A stretch of DNA of 20,219 nt, taken from assembly GCA_002430605.1 (NCBI GenBank), contig DJBY01000143.1:1-20219 (forward strand), given 5' to 3'. Within the stretch, counting starts at the first letter, position 1; every line of letters starts with the position of its first letter. The translations under genes were made by a program, and so were the position numbers. The notes under the pieces were generated by a model that saw only the letters and a list, made by a program, of their open reading frames with translations, ran no database searches and was not told the origin of the DNA. This DNA is from Opitutia bacterium UBA5964 (GTDB lineage Bacteria; Verrucomicrobiota; Verrucomicrobiia; Opitutales; Coraliomargaritaceae). Shown piece by piece: positions 6,978 through 15,169 of the stretch.

Positions 6978-9326
6978 ATGCTATATATTAAGACTTTTTT
7001 CTGTGCCGTGATTTACTGCACCGCCTTTTTTAGTTTTACAGCCCTGTCTGCTCAGGAATACCCGAAGGTAAATGAAGTGCGAGTCGAGTTCGATGGCTTT
7101 AAGTCTGTGAGTGAGGAGTTTGTGTTCAGCAATGTACAGCTGCGCAGAGGCATGAATTATAATACGGCGTTGGTCGATCAGTCGATTCGCACCCTGTATG
7201 GCACTGGCCATTTCGAGTTCGTCGAAGTGAAGGTCGAGAATTCAGACGATGGTTCTGTGAATGTGATCTTCGAGGTGATCCCCAAGTATACTATCGAGCG
7301 TATTACTTATTCCGGGAATCAGAAATATAAAGAAGGCCGCTTGTCCTCAAAGGGGGAACTGGAGGCCGGCGTGCCGTTGGATGAATATCAAGTCAGTGAA
7401 GCTGCTGACAAGATTGAGGCCTACTATGTGAAGAAGGGCTATCCTGATGTGACGGTGGATTATCGCATTCAACGCGATGAAGATACCGGCTATGCGGTTG
7501 TGCTGTTTGATATCGATGAAGGCACGAATGTTAAAATCAAAGGCCTTCTTTTCGAGGGGAATTCCGTCATCGCGAATAAGGCATTGGCTAAAGTGCTTGA
7601 GACGCAGAAGACCGATTGGCTATCGTGGCTCACTGGGTCTGGCCGTTTTGATGACGTCAAGTTTAAGGAAGACCTAGAGCTGCTGCGCACCTATTACCGC
7701 AACCAGGGTTATTTGGATGTCGTTATCGATGCGGACGATGTCGTGCTCGACTTTAAGACCGATGAGCACCTCTACATCACCATTCCTGTAACAGAAGGAG
7801 AGTTATACACTGTCGGTGAAATATCAATCGACAATGCCACGATTTTTACCACGGGTGAGCTGCTTGGAGCGATCAAGACTGCGACCAACGATCCGTTTTC
7901 TCCTGAAAAAGTTGATGAAGCAGCGTCGGCTGTTCGTGAGTATTACACATCACGAGGTTATTTGGATGCGGGCGTGCGTGCCGAGCGTGTGCCGAACATG
8001 GATACACGTGCGATTGACGTGGTCTTTCGTGTGCGCGAGAGCGAGAAGTTCTATGTCGAATCGATTAAGGTTGAGGGTAATACAATCACCAAGACCCGTG
8101 TTATCATTCGTGAGTTGGCCTTACGCCCTGGCGATGTCTTTGACTTGAAGCGTATGGAGACCAGCGAGAACCGTTTGCGCAATACTCGCTACTTTGGTGA
8201 TGTGCGCATGAACCCCGAGTCGACGAATGTCCCTGGGCGTCGTGATCTGAGTGTCACAGTCAGCGAAGGTCGCACGGGTAACTTCACTTTCGGTGCCGGT
8301 TTCGGTTCGGTTGAGAGCGCGGTGGTTTATTTCGAGCTAACTCAGGGTAATTTTGACTTGTTCAACTATCGTTCCGGATTCCGTGGAGATGGACAGAAAT
8401 TCCGTTTTCGTGCGTCCTTGGGCACCACGAGTAATGAGATCTTGATTGCTTTCGAGGAGCCTTGGTTGTTCGAGCAGCGTTTGGCCTTTGGAGTCGAATT
8501 GTTCCGTACTGAGTCGGACTATAACAGTAGCGATTATAATGAGCTGCGCACCGGCTTTGAACTCTACCTACGTCGGCGTCTCTTCGAGTTGGTCGAAGCG
8601 CGCATGTCTTATCGTCTTGAGATGGTCGAGATTTTCGATGTGGATAAGGGGACATATCCCGACGCAAACGATGGCATCGCCGATGTTTTCCAAGCTGCCG
8701 ATAGTGAGACAGATATCGTGTCGAAGGTCGGCTTATCGCTGCTTCGCGACACTCGAAATTCACTGATGTTCACGCGTAGTGGTAATCGCACCTCGCTCTC
8801 CACTGAGCTGGCTGGGGTTGGTGGTGATGTGAATTATCTCAAGCTAGAGGCGCGCACGGCACAATTCATCCCGACCTTTGATAAATACGACCAAACGCTC
8901 TCTATTATTAGCCGTATTGGCACCGCTTCGCCGTATGGGGATAGCGAGGATGTGCCGTTTTATGACCGTTTCTACCTAGGTGGTCCTGATAGTTTACGTG
9001 GTTTCGAGTACCGTGACGTTGGCCCTCGTGACTCAGATGACGAAGAAGAAGCCGTTGGCGGAAACTCCTATGGGATGCTTTCTTTTGAATATGGTTTCCG
9101 ACTTGCGGAACCTTTAGGGCTAGTTGCTTTCTATGATTGGGGCTTTGTTAATGAGTCCGATTATGATTTTAGTCCTTCAAATTATGCTTCAAATTGGGGT
9201 ATCGGTGCGCGTATCATCCTGATGGGTTCTCCGCTGAAGCTCGATCTAGGTTTTCCACTCACAGTTCCTGATAACGCAGAAGACAACGGTGCACAGTTTA
9301 ACTTTTCTTTTGGCACCCGCTTCTAG
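6978..9326 (+). CDS. bamA: Outer membrane protein assembly factor BamA
   Basis: The 782-aa protein folds and inserts beta-barrel proteins into the outer membrane. A signal peptide ([18 protein letters not shown]..., likely cleaved after ALSA before QEYPK, about residue 26) is followed by five POTRA repeats (about 30-100, 100-178, 180-270, 271-350, 351-427). Each ends with a YY...G(Y/H) turn or similar (KKGYPD, NQGYLD, SRGYLD). The Omp85 barrel (about 430-782) contains the conserved [20 protein letters not shown] block with the LRGF motif and ends in a terminal Phe typical of barrel proteins. The frame is open to a TTG at 6963, but ATG 6978 gives a cleaner signal peptide. An acidic loop ([11 protein letters not shown]) follows the LRGF block. 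The skp-like gene follows after 43 nt, as in many Gram-negatives. Confidence 0.95.
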   Translation: MLYIKTFFCAVIYCTAFFSFTALSAQEYPKVNEVRVEFDGFKSVSEEFVFSNVQLRRGMNYNTALVDQSIRTLYGTGHFEFVEVKVENSDDGSVNVIFEVIPKYTIERITYSGNQKYKEGRLSSKGELEAGVPLDEYQVSEAADKIEAYYVKKGYPDVTVDYRIQRDEDTGYAVVLFDIDEGTNVKIKGLLFEGNSVIANKALAKVLETQKTDWLSWLTGSGRFDDVKFKEDLELLRTYYRNQGYLDVVIDADDVVLDFKTDEHLYITIPVTEGELYTVGEISIDNATIFTTGELLGAIKTATNDPFSPEKVDEAASAVREYYTSRGYLDAGVRAERVPNMDTRAIDVVFRVRESEKFYVESIKVEGNTITKTRVIIRELALRPGDVFDLKRMETSENRLRNTRYFGDVRMNPESTNVPGRRDLSVTVSEGRTGNFTFGAGFGSVESAVVYFELTQGNFDLFNYRSGFRGDGQKFRFRASLGTTSNEILIAFEEPWLFEQRLAFGVELFRTESDYNSSDYNELRTGFELYLRRRLFELVEARMSYRLEMVEIFDVDKGTYPDANDGIADVFQAADSETDIVSKVGLSLLRDTRNSLMFTRSGNRTSLSTELAGVGGDVNYLKLEARTAQFIPTFDKYDQTLSIISRIGTASPYGDSEDVPFYDRFYLGGPDSLRGFEYRDVGPRDSDDEEEAVGGNSYGMLSFEYGFRLAEPLGLVAFYDWGFVNESDYDFSPSNYASNWGIGARIILMGSPLKLDLGFPLTVPDNAEDNGAQFNFSFGTRF

Positions 9327-9369
9327 TGTTGCTTGCATTCTCACATAAAAATCCTCAACCTGTTTATCT

Positions 9370-9912
9370 ATGAAAAAAATAACTACTCTATTTCTTGCGT
9401 CTGTCTTCTGTGCAGTCGGCCTCTTCGCTCAGAAGACTCCAGTCGTCGCTACCGTTAACGTCCAGCGTATCCTGAATGATTACACTGCTTTCCAAGCAGC
9501 GGTTGAGAAGGTCAAAGGATCTGTTGCCCCAGTTGAGGAGGAGATGAAGAAAATGCAGGCTAATATCGAATCGATCGCGACAACAGGTCGCGAGGCTGAA
9601 GCAAAAGTAAAGAACCCTGCACTTGGCGACGAAGCAAGGGCTGAAGCTCAAGCAGAGATCGTAGGCCTGCAGGCTCAACTCCAAGCCGCTCAGGGCGAAT
9701 TCCAGCAGTTCCGCCAGCAGGCACAGCAGCTCGCCCAGCAAGGGCAACAAGAAGAGCTCGCGCCTCTGCAGCAGAAGGCAGTGGAAGCAGTGAAGCAGGT
9801 CGCTATGGACAAGGGCATCGACTTGGTTGTGCCGATCAATACAGTGGTTTTTGCTGCGGAAGATCTTGAGATCTCCGACGCGGTGATCGCAGTCTTGAAT
9901 GCTAGCGAATAA
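9370..9912 (+). CDS. Periplasmic OmpH/Skp-family chaperone
   Basis: The 180-aa secreted protein has a signal peptide (MKKITTLFLASVFCAVGLFA, cut before QKTPVV). The OmpH/Skp core then shows a conserved first strand (VVATVNVQRILNDYTAFQ), a long Gln/Ala-rich coiled coil (about 45-140, with runs such as QQFRQQAQQLAQQGQQEE) and a closing sheet (MDKGIDLVVPINTVVFAAEDLEISDAVI). Skp holds unfolded outer membrane proteins in the periplasm for delivery to BamA. Its position directly after bamA supports that role. The tentacle coiled coil is unusually rich in Gln and Ala. A strong terminator follows within 25 nt of the stop. The family call is firm; that it acts exactly as E. coli Skp is inference. Confidence 0.9.
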   Translation: MKKITTLFLASVFCAVGLFAQKTPVVATVNVQRILNDYTAFQAAVEKVKGSVAPVEEEMKKMQANIESIATTGREAEAKVKNPALGDEARAEAQAEIVGLQAQLQAAQGEFQQFRQQAQQLAQQGQQEELAPLQQKAVEAVKQVAMDKGIDLVVPINTVVFAAEDLEISDAVIAVLNASE

Positions 9913-9935
9913 GTTCGTTAAAAATTTCAATTTTC

Positions 9936-9969
9936 AAAAACCCTGTTCTCGCTAAGGACAGGGTTTTTT
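9936..9969 (+). terminator. Intrinsic terminator after the skp-like gene
   Basis: An 11-bp stem (AAAAACCCTGT at 9936-9946 with ACAGGGTTTTT at 9958-9968) encloses an 11-nt loop and runs into a T-rich tract (TTTTTTGTTTTC). It lies 23 nt after the skp-like stop and ends only 14 nt before the lpxD start codon, which leaves no room for a promoter between them. Confidence 0.88.
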
Positions 9970-9983
9970 GTTTTCTCTTCAAT

Positions 9984-11042
9984 ATGTCATTTGCATACAC
10001 CACTCAACGTATCTTGGAAATCGTCGGTGACGACGTGCAACTTTCTGGTGGATATCAAGGCGAGATCGCTGGAATCGCCTCACTCGCGGAAGCGATGGCA
10101 GGTGATTTGTCCTTTTTGGGCAACTCCAAGTATCGCGATGCAGTCGCATCCTCGACTGCGTCGGTACTGCTCCTGCCGCGTGATTATACCGAAGCACCGA
10201 AGGCGGGGCAGCTACACATCAAGCTGGATAATCCATCGTATGCGCTCGCGCTGTTGTGTCGCGATATGGAAAAAAGCTTACAGCCGCTTCCTGTGCCCGG
10301 CGTCCATCCGACTGCTTTTATTGATGGCGATGCCATCGTCTCGCCTTCCGCATCTATTGGTCCGTTTTGCGTAATCGGCAAAGGCGCGGTCGTTGGTGCT
10401 GCGGTGCTCGAAGCACATGTCTGCGTCGGTAAATATGCCAAAGTGGGGGATGAGTCGCATGTGTTCTCGCAGGTGGTCATCGGGGATTACTGTGTCATCG
10501 GGGAGCGTAATCGGCTCCAACCCGGCTGTGTCATTGGCTCCGATGGGTACGGCTACGAATTTACCGACGGCGCACATCAGCGCGTTCCTCAGATTGGAAA
10601 TGTCGTGACGGAGGCGGATGTTGATGTTGGTGCGAATACCGCGATTGATCGCGCTCGTTTTGGGTCCACGATCATCGGTACTGGCACCAAGCTCGATAAT
10701 CAGGTGCAAATCGCGCACAATGTGCGTATCGGTAAGCACTGCCTAGTGATTGCTCAGGTCGGCATCGCTGGTAGCACCGTGTTGGGCGATGGCGTCATAC
10801 TCGCTGGGCAGGCTGGAATTGCCGGGCATTTATCGATCGGCTCCGGTGCGGTGGTTGCTGGTTGCACGGGCGTCTCGCGCTCGCTTGAGCCCAAAGAGAA
10901 GGTGCGTGGTCCTACTGCTGAACCGATTATGCTGTATAATCGGATTGCTGTTTTACAGCGCCGTCTCCCTGATCTTTTCAAAAGATTCGATAAATTAGAG
11001 AAAAGAGTCGAGTCTCTGCCTGAACGTGGCACAAGTGAATAA
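9984..11042 (+). CDS. lpxD: UDP-3-O-acylglucosamine N-acyltransferase
   Basis: The 352-aa enzyme adds the second acyl chain in lipid A synthesis, using acyl-ACP. The N-terminal uridine-binding domain (about 1-100) contains DLSFLGNSKYRDAV. A long left-handed beta-helix of hexapeptide repeats (about 105-310) includes IGSDGYGYEF. The catalytic His245 lies in QIAHNVRIGKHCLVIAQVGIAGS, matching the E. coli LpxD His239 motif. The C-terminal helix (about 315-352, NRIAVLQRRLPDLFKRFDKLEKR) is coiled-coil-like. Position after bamA-skp is the usual lipid A/OMP gene order. lpxA and fabZ, often next, are absent; prs follows after 5 nt. A terminator directly precedes the gene, so read-through or an upstream promoter reaching past it is needed for expression. 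Confidence 0.95.
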   Translation: MSFAYTTQRILEIVGDDVQLSGGYQGEIAGIASLAEAMAGDLSFLGNSKYRDAVASSTASVLLLPRDYTEAPKAGQLHIKLDNPSYALALLCRDMEKSLQPLPVPGVHPTAFIDGDAIVSPSASIGPFCVIGKGAVVGAAVLEAHVCVGKYAKVGDESHVFSQVVIGDYCVIGERNRLQPGCVIGSDGYGYEFTDGAHQRVPQIGNVVTEADVDVGANTAIDRARFGSTIIGTGTKLDNQVQIAHNVRIGKHCLVIAQVGIAGSTVLGDGVILAGQAGIAGHLSIGSGAVVAGCTGVSRSLEPKEKVRGPTAEPIMLYNRIAVLQRRLPDLFKRFDKLEKRVESLPERGTSE

Positions 11043-11047
11043 TTGAT

Positions 11048-11998
11048 ATGAAAGAAAACTCCCTGAAAATATTCTGCGGGAATTCCAACCCGAAACTAGC
11101 GAAAGATATTTGCGATTATTTGGATGTGCCTCTCGGCGATGCCACGGTAAAGAGTTTCCCTGATGGGGAGAGCTTCGTTCGTATCAATGAGAACATTCGT
11201 GGGGCGGATATTTTCATTATCCAGTCCACATGTAATCCAGCCAATCAGCATCTGATGGAGCTCTTCATTATGATTGATGCGGCCCGCCGTGCGTCGGCCA
11301 ACAGCATCACCGCGGTGATTCCTTTTTATGGGTATGCCCGTCAGGATCGTAAGGATCAGCCACGTGTGCCGATCACATCGAAGCTGGTGGCCAATCTGTT
11401 GGTCTCCGCGGGGGCGACCCGCGTCTTGACAGTCGATCTTCACGCTCAACAGATTCAGGGTTTCTTCGATATCCCCGTCGATCATCTCTATGCATCGCCA
11501 GTACTGTTCGAGTATCTGAAGGATCTCGACACCAGTAATTTGACGCTCTTTTCACCTGACGTGGGTGGTATGAAAATGGCCTCTGCGTATGCAGGAATGC
11601 TCAATGTCCCCCTTGGCTTTATCGCGAAACGTCGAACTTCGGCCGAGACGGTCGAAGCGGTTTCAATGGTGGGCGATGTGGACGGGCGCGACATTCTTCT
11701 GATCGATGATATGACTGAGACTGCTGGAACTTTGTGTGCGGCTGCCGAGTTGCTCAAAAAGAACGGCGCGAAGAGCGTGATGGCTGCGGTCAGTCACGGT
11801 GTGCTCAATGAGATGGGCTATGAGCGTATTTCCAATGGTCTGTTGGATCGGTTAATTACCACGGATACGACTCCAGTGCAACAGCGTGATGGTGTGCCGA
11901 TTACGGTCCTCAGTGTTGCGGCCTTGCTGGGTGAAGGCATTAAGCGCATTCACAACAACGCCAGTGTGACTAGCCTCTTCGAAATTAAAGGATTTTAG
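11048..11998 (+). CDS. prs: Ribose-phosphate pyrophosphokinase (PRPP synthase)
   Basis: The 316-aa class I enzyme transfers pyrophosphate from ATP to ribose 5-phosphate, making PRPP for purine, pyrimidine, His, Trp and NAD synthesis. Visible sites are KSFPDGESFVRI (35-46), the conserved YGYARQDRKDQPR (94-106), the metal-binding DLHAQQIQGFF with His132, the catalytic-loop Lys194-Arg195 (AKRRTS) and the PRPP loop IDDMTETAGT (219-228). The loop reads TETAGT where many class I enzymes have IDTAGT. It begins 5 nt after lpxD, so the two are co-transcribed. In many bacteria prs sits next to rplY-pth; here that pairing is broken by about 7 kb. Confidence 0.96.
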   Translation: MKENSLKIFCGNSNPKLAKDICDYLDVPLGDATVKSFPDGESFVRINENIRGADIFIIQSTCNPANQHLMELFIMIDAARRASANSITAVIPFYGYARQDRKDQPRVPITSKLVANLLVSAGATRVLTVDLHAQQIQGFFDIPVDHLYASPVLFEYLKDLDTSNLTLFSPDVGGMKMASAYAGMLNVPLGFIAKRRTSAETVEAVSMVGDVDGRDILLIDDMTETAGTLCAAAELLKKNGAKSVMAAVSHGVLNEMGYERISNGLLDRLITTDTTPVQQRDGVPITVLSVAALLGEGIKRIHNNASVTSLFEIKGF

Positions 11999-12079
11999 TT
12001 TCTCTAATTTTCAACACTCGTATATTGGGGCCGCATTTATACTGGCTCTGCTTGGAGCATCCACTTTGACTATTGAGCT

Positions 12080-13222
12080 ATGAATGATTCCGAAGCAGCG
12101 CCGCAAGTTTCTCTCGAAGAAGGAGACGTTGGCTTTGTCGAGTATCAGGATTTTGTTTCTCACGAGCCGTTTCACTTCGAATCGGGCGGGACCATCCCTG
12201 AGCTAACTTTGCGTTATGAGACCTACGGGCATCTCAATGCGGCTAAGGATAATGCGATTCTCATTTGCCATGCGCTCAGTGGAAATCATCACTGTGCAGG
12301 TGTGCACAGTATCGATGAGCGTAAGTCGGGATGGTGGAATTTTGCCGTCGGCCCAGGTAAGCCGTTTGATACGTCGCGCTATTTTGTTATTTGTTCGAAT
12401 TCACTGGGTGGCTGTTCTGGCTCGTCTGGTCCGTATTCAATCAACCCAGAAACTGGCGAGCGCTATCGATTAGATTTTCCAAAGTTGACCGTGCACGACA
12501 TGGTCAAAGCGCAGGGCCTGTTACTCGATTCATTGGGTGTGGATCGCTTGCATGCGGTCGTTGGTGGTAGTATGGGCGGTATGCAAACACTGCAATGGGC
12601 GATTGATTTTCCGGATCGGGTGGGGCGTTATATCGCCATGGCTTGTTGCGCGCGCCACAACGCGCAGGCCATCGCCTTTAACGATACCGGTCGTCAAGCC
12701 ATCATACGTGATCCGATTTGGGATAATGGCAATTACGACCCAGACCAACCGCCAGGTCATGGCCTCGCGGTGGCTCGGATGATGGCGCACATTACGTATC
12801 TCTCCGATGCTGGGATGGAAGCAAAGTTTGGCCGCAAGCGGCCCACTGAGGATGCTGGCAAGGAGCATTTTGATGTCGAATTTGAGGTGGAGAGCTACTT
12901 GCGCTATCAAGGCCAGAGCTTTGTTGGACGCTTTGATGCCAATACCTATCTGTATTTGACCAAGGCACTGGATCGCTTCGATTTACACGGGCCAGTTTCC
13001 TTGGATGATACGCTTTCAGCGGTCACGGCGCCTGGACTGGTCGTTGGATTTACATCTGATTGGCTTTACCCGCCGCAAGGAAATCGTGAGGTTGCGGAGG
13101 CGCTGCTACGTCTAGGTAAGGATGCGACGTATGCAGAATTGTCGATGGACTTTGGCCACGATTCGTTCCTCGTGCGTTCCCCCGAACTGTACGATTTGAT
13201 CCGAACCTTTCTGGATCGTTAA
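12080..13222 (+). CDS. metX: Homoserine O-acetyltransferase MetX
   Basis: The 380-aa alpha/beta-hydrolase acylates homoserine, the entry step to methionine by direct sulfhydrylation or transsulfuration. Landmarks are YETYG (46-50), HALSGNHHCAG (64-74), the oxyanion region NSLGGCSGSSGP (107-118), the nucleophile elbow GGSMGGM with Ser164, Asp327 in GFTSDWLYPP and His360 in FGHDSFLV. This completes a Ser-Asp-His triad. Length is standard (about 370-390). Acetyl donor is the usual reading, but some MetX proteins use succinyl-CoA and sequence alone does not fully decide. metW follows after 8 nt. The 81-nt spacer from prs shows no recognisable SAM riboswitch. Confidence 0.95.
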   Translation: MNDSEAAPQVSLEEGDVGFVEYQDFVSHEPFHFESGGTIPELTLRYETYGHLNAAKDNAILICHALSGNHHCAGVHSIDERKSGWWNFAVGPGKPFDTSRYFVICSNSLGGCSGSSGPYSINPETGERYRLDFPKLTVHDMVKAQGLLLDSLGVDRLHAVVGGSMGGMQTLQWAIDFPDRVGRYIAMACCARHNAQAIAFNDTGRQAIIRDPIWDNGNYDPDQPPGHGLAVARMMAHITYLSDAGMEAKFGRKRPTEDAGKEHFDVEFEVESYLRYQGQSFVGRFDANTYLYLTKALDRFDLHGPVSLDDTLSAVTAPGLVVGFTSDWLYPPQGNREVAEALLRLGKDATYAELSMDFGHDSFLVRSPELYDLIRTFLDR

Positions 13223-13230
13223 TTTACGCT

Positions 13231-13836
13231 ATGACTCACAACAAAAAGAGACGACAAGTTGATTTTCAAATTATCGCCCGCTGGGTAGGTAAGGGGGATC
13301 GTGTGTTGGATCTCGGCTGCGGCCGTGGGGTCTTATTGGAGTATTTGAAGCAGAAAAAGTCAATCTACGGCGTAGGCGTAGATATTAGCTTTGAGCGCAT
13401 CCTGAGCTGTGTGAAGCGTGGCGTGCCAGCTTATCATGGTGATGTGCGGGCACTGTTGGCCACTTTTGGTGACAACGCGTTTGATCGCGTGATTTTCAGT
13501 CGATCAGTTGAGCTGTTGGATGATCCAGATGCCATCTTGGCGGAAGGGTTGCGCGTCGGTAAGCGAGTGACGGTTGGCTTTGTGAATCACGGGTTCTGGC
13601 TGAATCGGGTTAATTTTTTACTGAAAGGGCAGCGCACCGTCAATGAAGTGTATCCGCGGCAGTGGTATGAGACGCTGCGCTCAAATCCATTTTCAGTCAG
13701 TGAGTTTGATGCTTTCTGCACCGCTCGAGCAATCAACATCGAGAACCGCGTGTATCTTGGAGGGAATTGGAGTGGTGAATGCAAGTGCCTGCCAAATCTG
13801 TTTGCGGGGTATGCGATTTACGATCTTTCAAAATAG
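13231..13836 (+). CDS. metW: MetW, methionine biosynthesis partner of MetX
   Basis: The 201-aa protein of the MetW family is built on a methyltransferase-like Rossmann fold with the SAM-site motif VLDLGCGRGVLLEYL (about 25-39). GVGVDISFERILSCVKRGVPAYHGDV follows, and the family's characteristic NHGFWLNRVNFLLKGQ and PRQWYETLRSNPFSVSEFDAFC segments come after that. MetW proteins are known to form a complex with MetX and raise its acyltransferase activity. The 8-nt spacing here supports a joint role. Whether it binds SAM or methylates anything is not known from the sequence. The gene ends the metXW unit; no intrinsic terminator is evident after it. Confidence 0.93.
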   Translation: MTHNKKRRQVDFQIIARWVGKGDRVLDLGCGRGVLLEYLKQKKSIYGVGVDISFERILSCVKRGVPAYHGDVRALLATFGDNAFDRVIFSRSVELLDDPDAILAEGLRVGKRVTVGFVNHGFWLNRVNFLLKGQRTVNEVYPRQWYETLRSNPFSVSEFDAFCTARAINIENRVYLGGNWSGECKCLPNLFAGYAIYDLSK

Positions 13837-13878
13837 TTGAGAGGGTCGGGGTCTGTTAAGATGTTGATGAGGCGATCT

Positions 13879-13892
13879 GCTCAAATTTGAGC
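13879..13892. repeat. Perfect 14-bp palindrome downstream of metW
   Basis: GCTCAAATTTGAGC is a perfect palindrome with no loop, 42 nt after the metW stop and 108 nt before tRNA-Leu. It has the size and symmetry of a dimeric-regulator operator, but nothing nearby identifies a ligand protein. Chance occurrence cannot be excluded. Confidence 0.35.
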
Positions 13893-13998
13893 GTAGTCAT
13901 GCGTTGGATCGATGTGTTTTAAACGATTCGATAGTATAGAGACTTGCCATGGCACACACGGCTTGTTTTTTTCTGCGCTTGTTCAACGACACAACCTG

Positions 13999-14082
<84 letters not shown>

Positions 14083-14317
14083 TTCTTTGGTGGTCAGCGC
14101 TTTGAGCTGCTTATCTATGATAACCTACCGCGTCACCGGCAACTCGTGATGCATTCGCATTGCGGATCGATCACTCGTGTCGCGTCTTTTCGGTGACCTC
14201 GATTCTGAACTGCAGCGCCTTGGCGGACTATTCTCAACTCGCAAGCCCTGTGCGGGAATGTCGCACTTCCGATTGTGCACTAGAATTTACGTCGATCGAG
14301 GATTGTGCTTTAGACAT
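14083..14317. other. Non-coding spacer between convergent tRNA genes
   Basis: These 235 nt hold no ORF that I would call. A 7-bp inverted repeat (GTCACCG at 14132-14138, CGGTGAC at 14191-14197) is too widely spaced for a standard hairpin. No clear terminator for tRNA-Leu is visible apart from the bidirectional hairpin at 14318-14354. Confidence 0.5.
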
Positions 14318-14354
14318 AAAAAAGCCTGTAAATAATTGATATTCACAGGCTTTT
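14318..14354 (-). terminator. Intrinsic terminator of tRNA-Lys
   Basis: Read on the minus strand, AAAAGCCTGT pairs with ACAGGCTTTT (plus coordinates 14345-14354 and 14320-14329). The stem extends by a G-U and AAT/ATT pairs to about 14 bp with a 7-nt loop, and ends in a six-T run. It begins 7 nt after the tRNA-Lys 3' end. The symmetric A/T flanks mean it could also stop plus-strand transcripts coming from tRNA-Leu. Confidence 0.88.
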
Positions 14355-14361
14355 ATAAAAG

Positions 14362-14437
14362 TGGTAGACCGTCCGAGACTTGAACTCGGAACCAATTGAT
14401 TAAAAGTCAACTGCTCTACCGATTGAGCTAACGATCC
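14362..14437 (-). tRNA. tRNA-Lys (anticodon UUU)
   Basis: The 76-nt cloverleaf reads on the minus strand. The acceptor stem GGATCGT pairs with ACGGTCT (two G-U pairs). The D arm is GCTC-AATCGGTA-GAGC. The anticodon loop CTTTTAA has TTT at 14404-14402. The T arm is CCGAG-TTCAAGT-CTCGG. Discriminator A is followed by an encoded CCA (plus-strand TGG at 14362-14364), unlike the nearby tRNA-Leu. A strong terminator follows. Confidence 0.96.
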
Positions 14438-14481
14438 GCTTTAAAAGCGCAGGATCGAAGGCATCTAGTGGCCGCTTGTCA

Positions 14482-14509
14482 AGTATAGGAAAGTTTTTTT
14501 TTAATTGAA
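14482..14509 (-). promoter_or_regulatory. Candidate sigma-70 promoter for tRNA-Lys
   Basis: On the minus strand, TATACT (14487-14482) is a good -10 box, preceded by a 16-nt A-rich spacer and TTCAAT (14509-14504) as a weak -35. Transcription would begin about 40 nt before the mature tRNA. The -35 overlaps the region just upstream of the sigma-factor promoter candidate on the other strand. Confidence 0.4.
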
Positions 14510-14520
14510 CGAATTTAATG

Positions 14521-14549
14521 GGAACAAATCTAAGCTCTAAACGATCTAT
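14521..14549 (+). promoter_or_regulatory. Candidate ECF-type promoter for the sigma/anti-sigma pair
   Basis: GGAAC (14521-14525) and TCTAT (14545-14549) are separated by 19 nt, close to the GGAACTT-N15/16-TCTGA layout recognised by RpoE-like sigma factors. The start codon lies 17 nt downstream of the -10. Many ECF factors autoregulate through such an element; here this is inference from the motif and position. Confidence 0.4.
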
Positions 14550-14566
14550 CTTACATCAACCCCACT

Positions 14567-15169
14567 ATGAGAGTAAAAACCGAAGCTGCATGCCAAGACG
14601 ATCTGTTGATCGAGCGTATTAAAAAGGGCGATCATGCTGCGTATGACGATATGGTCGCGCGCTATTGGGATCGTATATTTGCTCGTGTACATCATTTATT
14701 GAAGAATCAGCAGGATGCTGAAGAAGTCACACAAGACGCATTTATTCGCGCGCACCGCGGATTAGACAAATTTCGCGGCGATGCCTCTTTTTCGACCTGG
14801 CTCTATCAAATTGCCACGAATTTAGCCCACAATCGTTACTGGTATTGGTTTCGTCGTAAGCGGGACTACTCGGTCTCACTGGATCAACCGCTCAGCGCAA
14901 ATGGCGATCTCACACTGGAAAGTGTGATGCCTAGTGAGGGTGAGACGCCTTCAGAGGCTGCAGTCACTCAAGAATTTGTGCAGCGTGTGTCTGAGTGCAT
15001 GAATGGCCTCGGTGAGAAGCATCGCGAAGTTCTGACTTTACGCAATGTGCAGAATTTGAGCTACGCGGAGATTTCGCAGGCGCTTGAGATTAGTGTTGGC
15101 ACGGTGAAAAGTCGTATTGCACGTGCTCGGGAGAGCTTGCGTGATTTGATGGGCAGCGATTTCTCATGA
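14567..15169 (+). CDS. RNA polymerase ECF sigma factor (RpoE-like)
   Basis: The 200-aa protein has the two-domain ECF layout. Region 2 (about 20-95) contains DAEEVTQDAFIRAHRGLDKFRGDASFSTWLYQIATNLAHN, including the -10 recognition and core-binding helices. An acidic linker (about 105-135) follows. Region 4 (about 140-196) has EKHREVLTLRNVQNLSYAEISQALEISVGTVKSRIARARESL, the -35 helix-turn-helix. Region 3 is absent, as expected. Its stop TGA overlaps the ATG of the next gene, which fits a sigma/anti-sigma operon. A GGAAC-type motif lies just upstream, consistent with autoregulation. The stimulus and regulon are unknown. Confidence 0.95.
   Translation: MRVKTEAACQDDLLIERIKKGDHAAYDDMVARYWDRIFARVHHLLKNQQDAEEVTQDAFIRAHRGLDKFRGDASFSTWLYQIATNLAHNRYWYWFRRKRDYSVSLDQPLSANGDLTLESVMPSEGETPSEAAVTQEFVQRVSECMNGLGEKHREVLTLRNVQNLSYAEISQALEISVGTVKSRIARARESLRDLMGSDFS

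Noticed and set aside
9388..9930. 180-codon antisense ORF opposite the skp-like gene
   Set aside because: Its Leu/Cys-rich composition is the mirror of the Gln/Ala-rich coiled coil on the other strand; the sense gene has a signal peptide and family motifs.
11999..12079. Possible SAM riboswitch ahead of metX
   Set aside because: The spacer is only 81 nt and shows no SAM-I, SAM-II or SAM/SAH-like paired core that I can identify.
14132..14197. 7-bp inverted repeat GTCACCG/CGGTGAC after tRNA-Leu
   Set aside because: The arms are 52 nt apart with no T-tract, so it is likely chance rather than a terminator.
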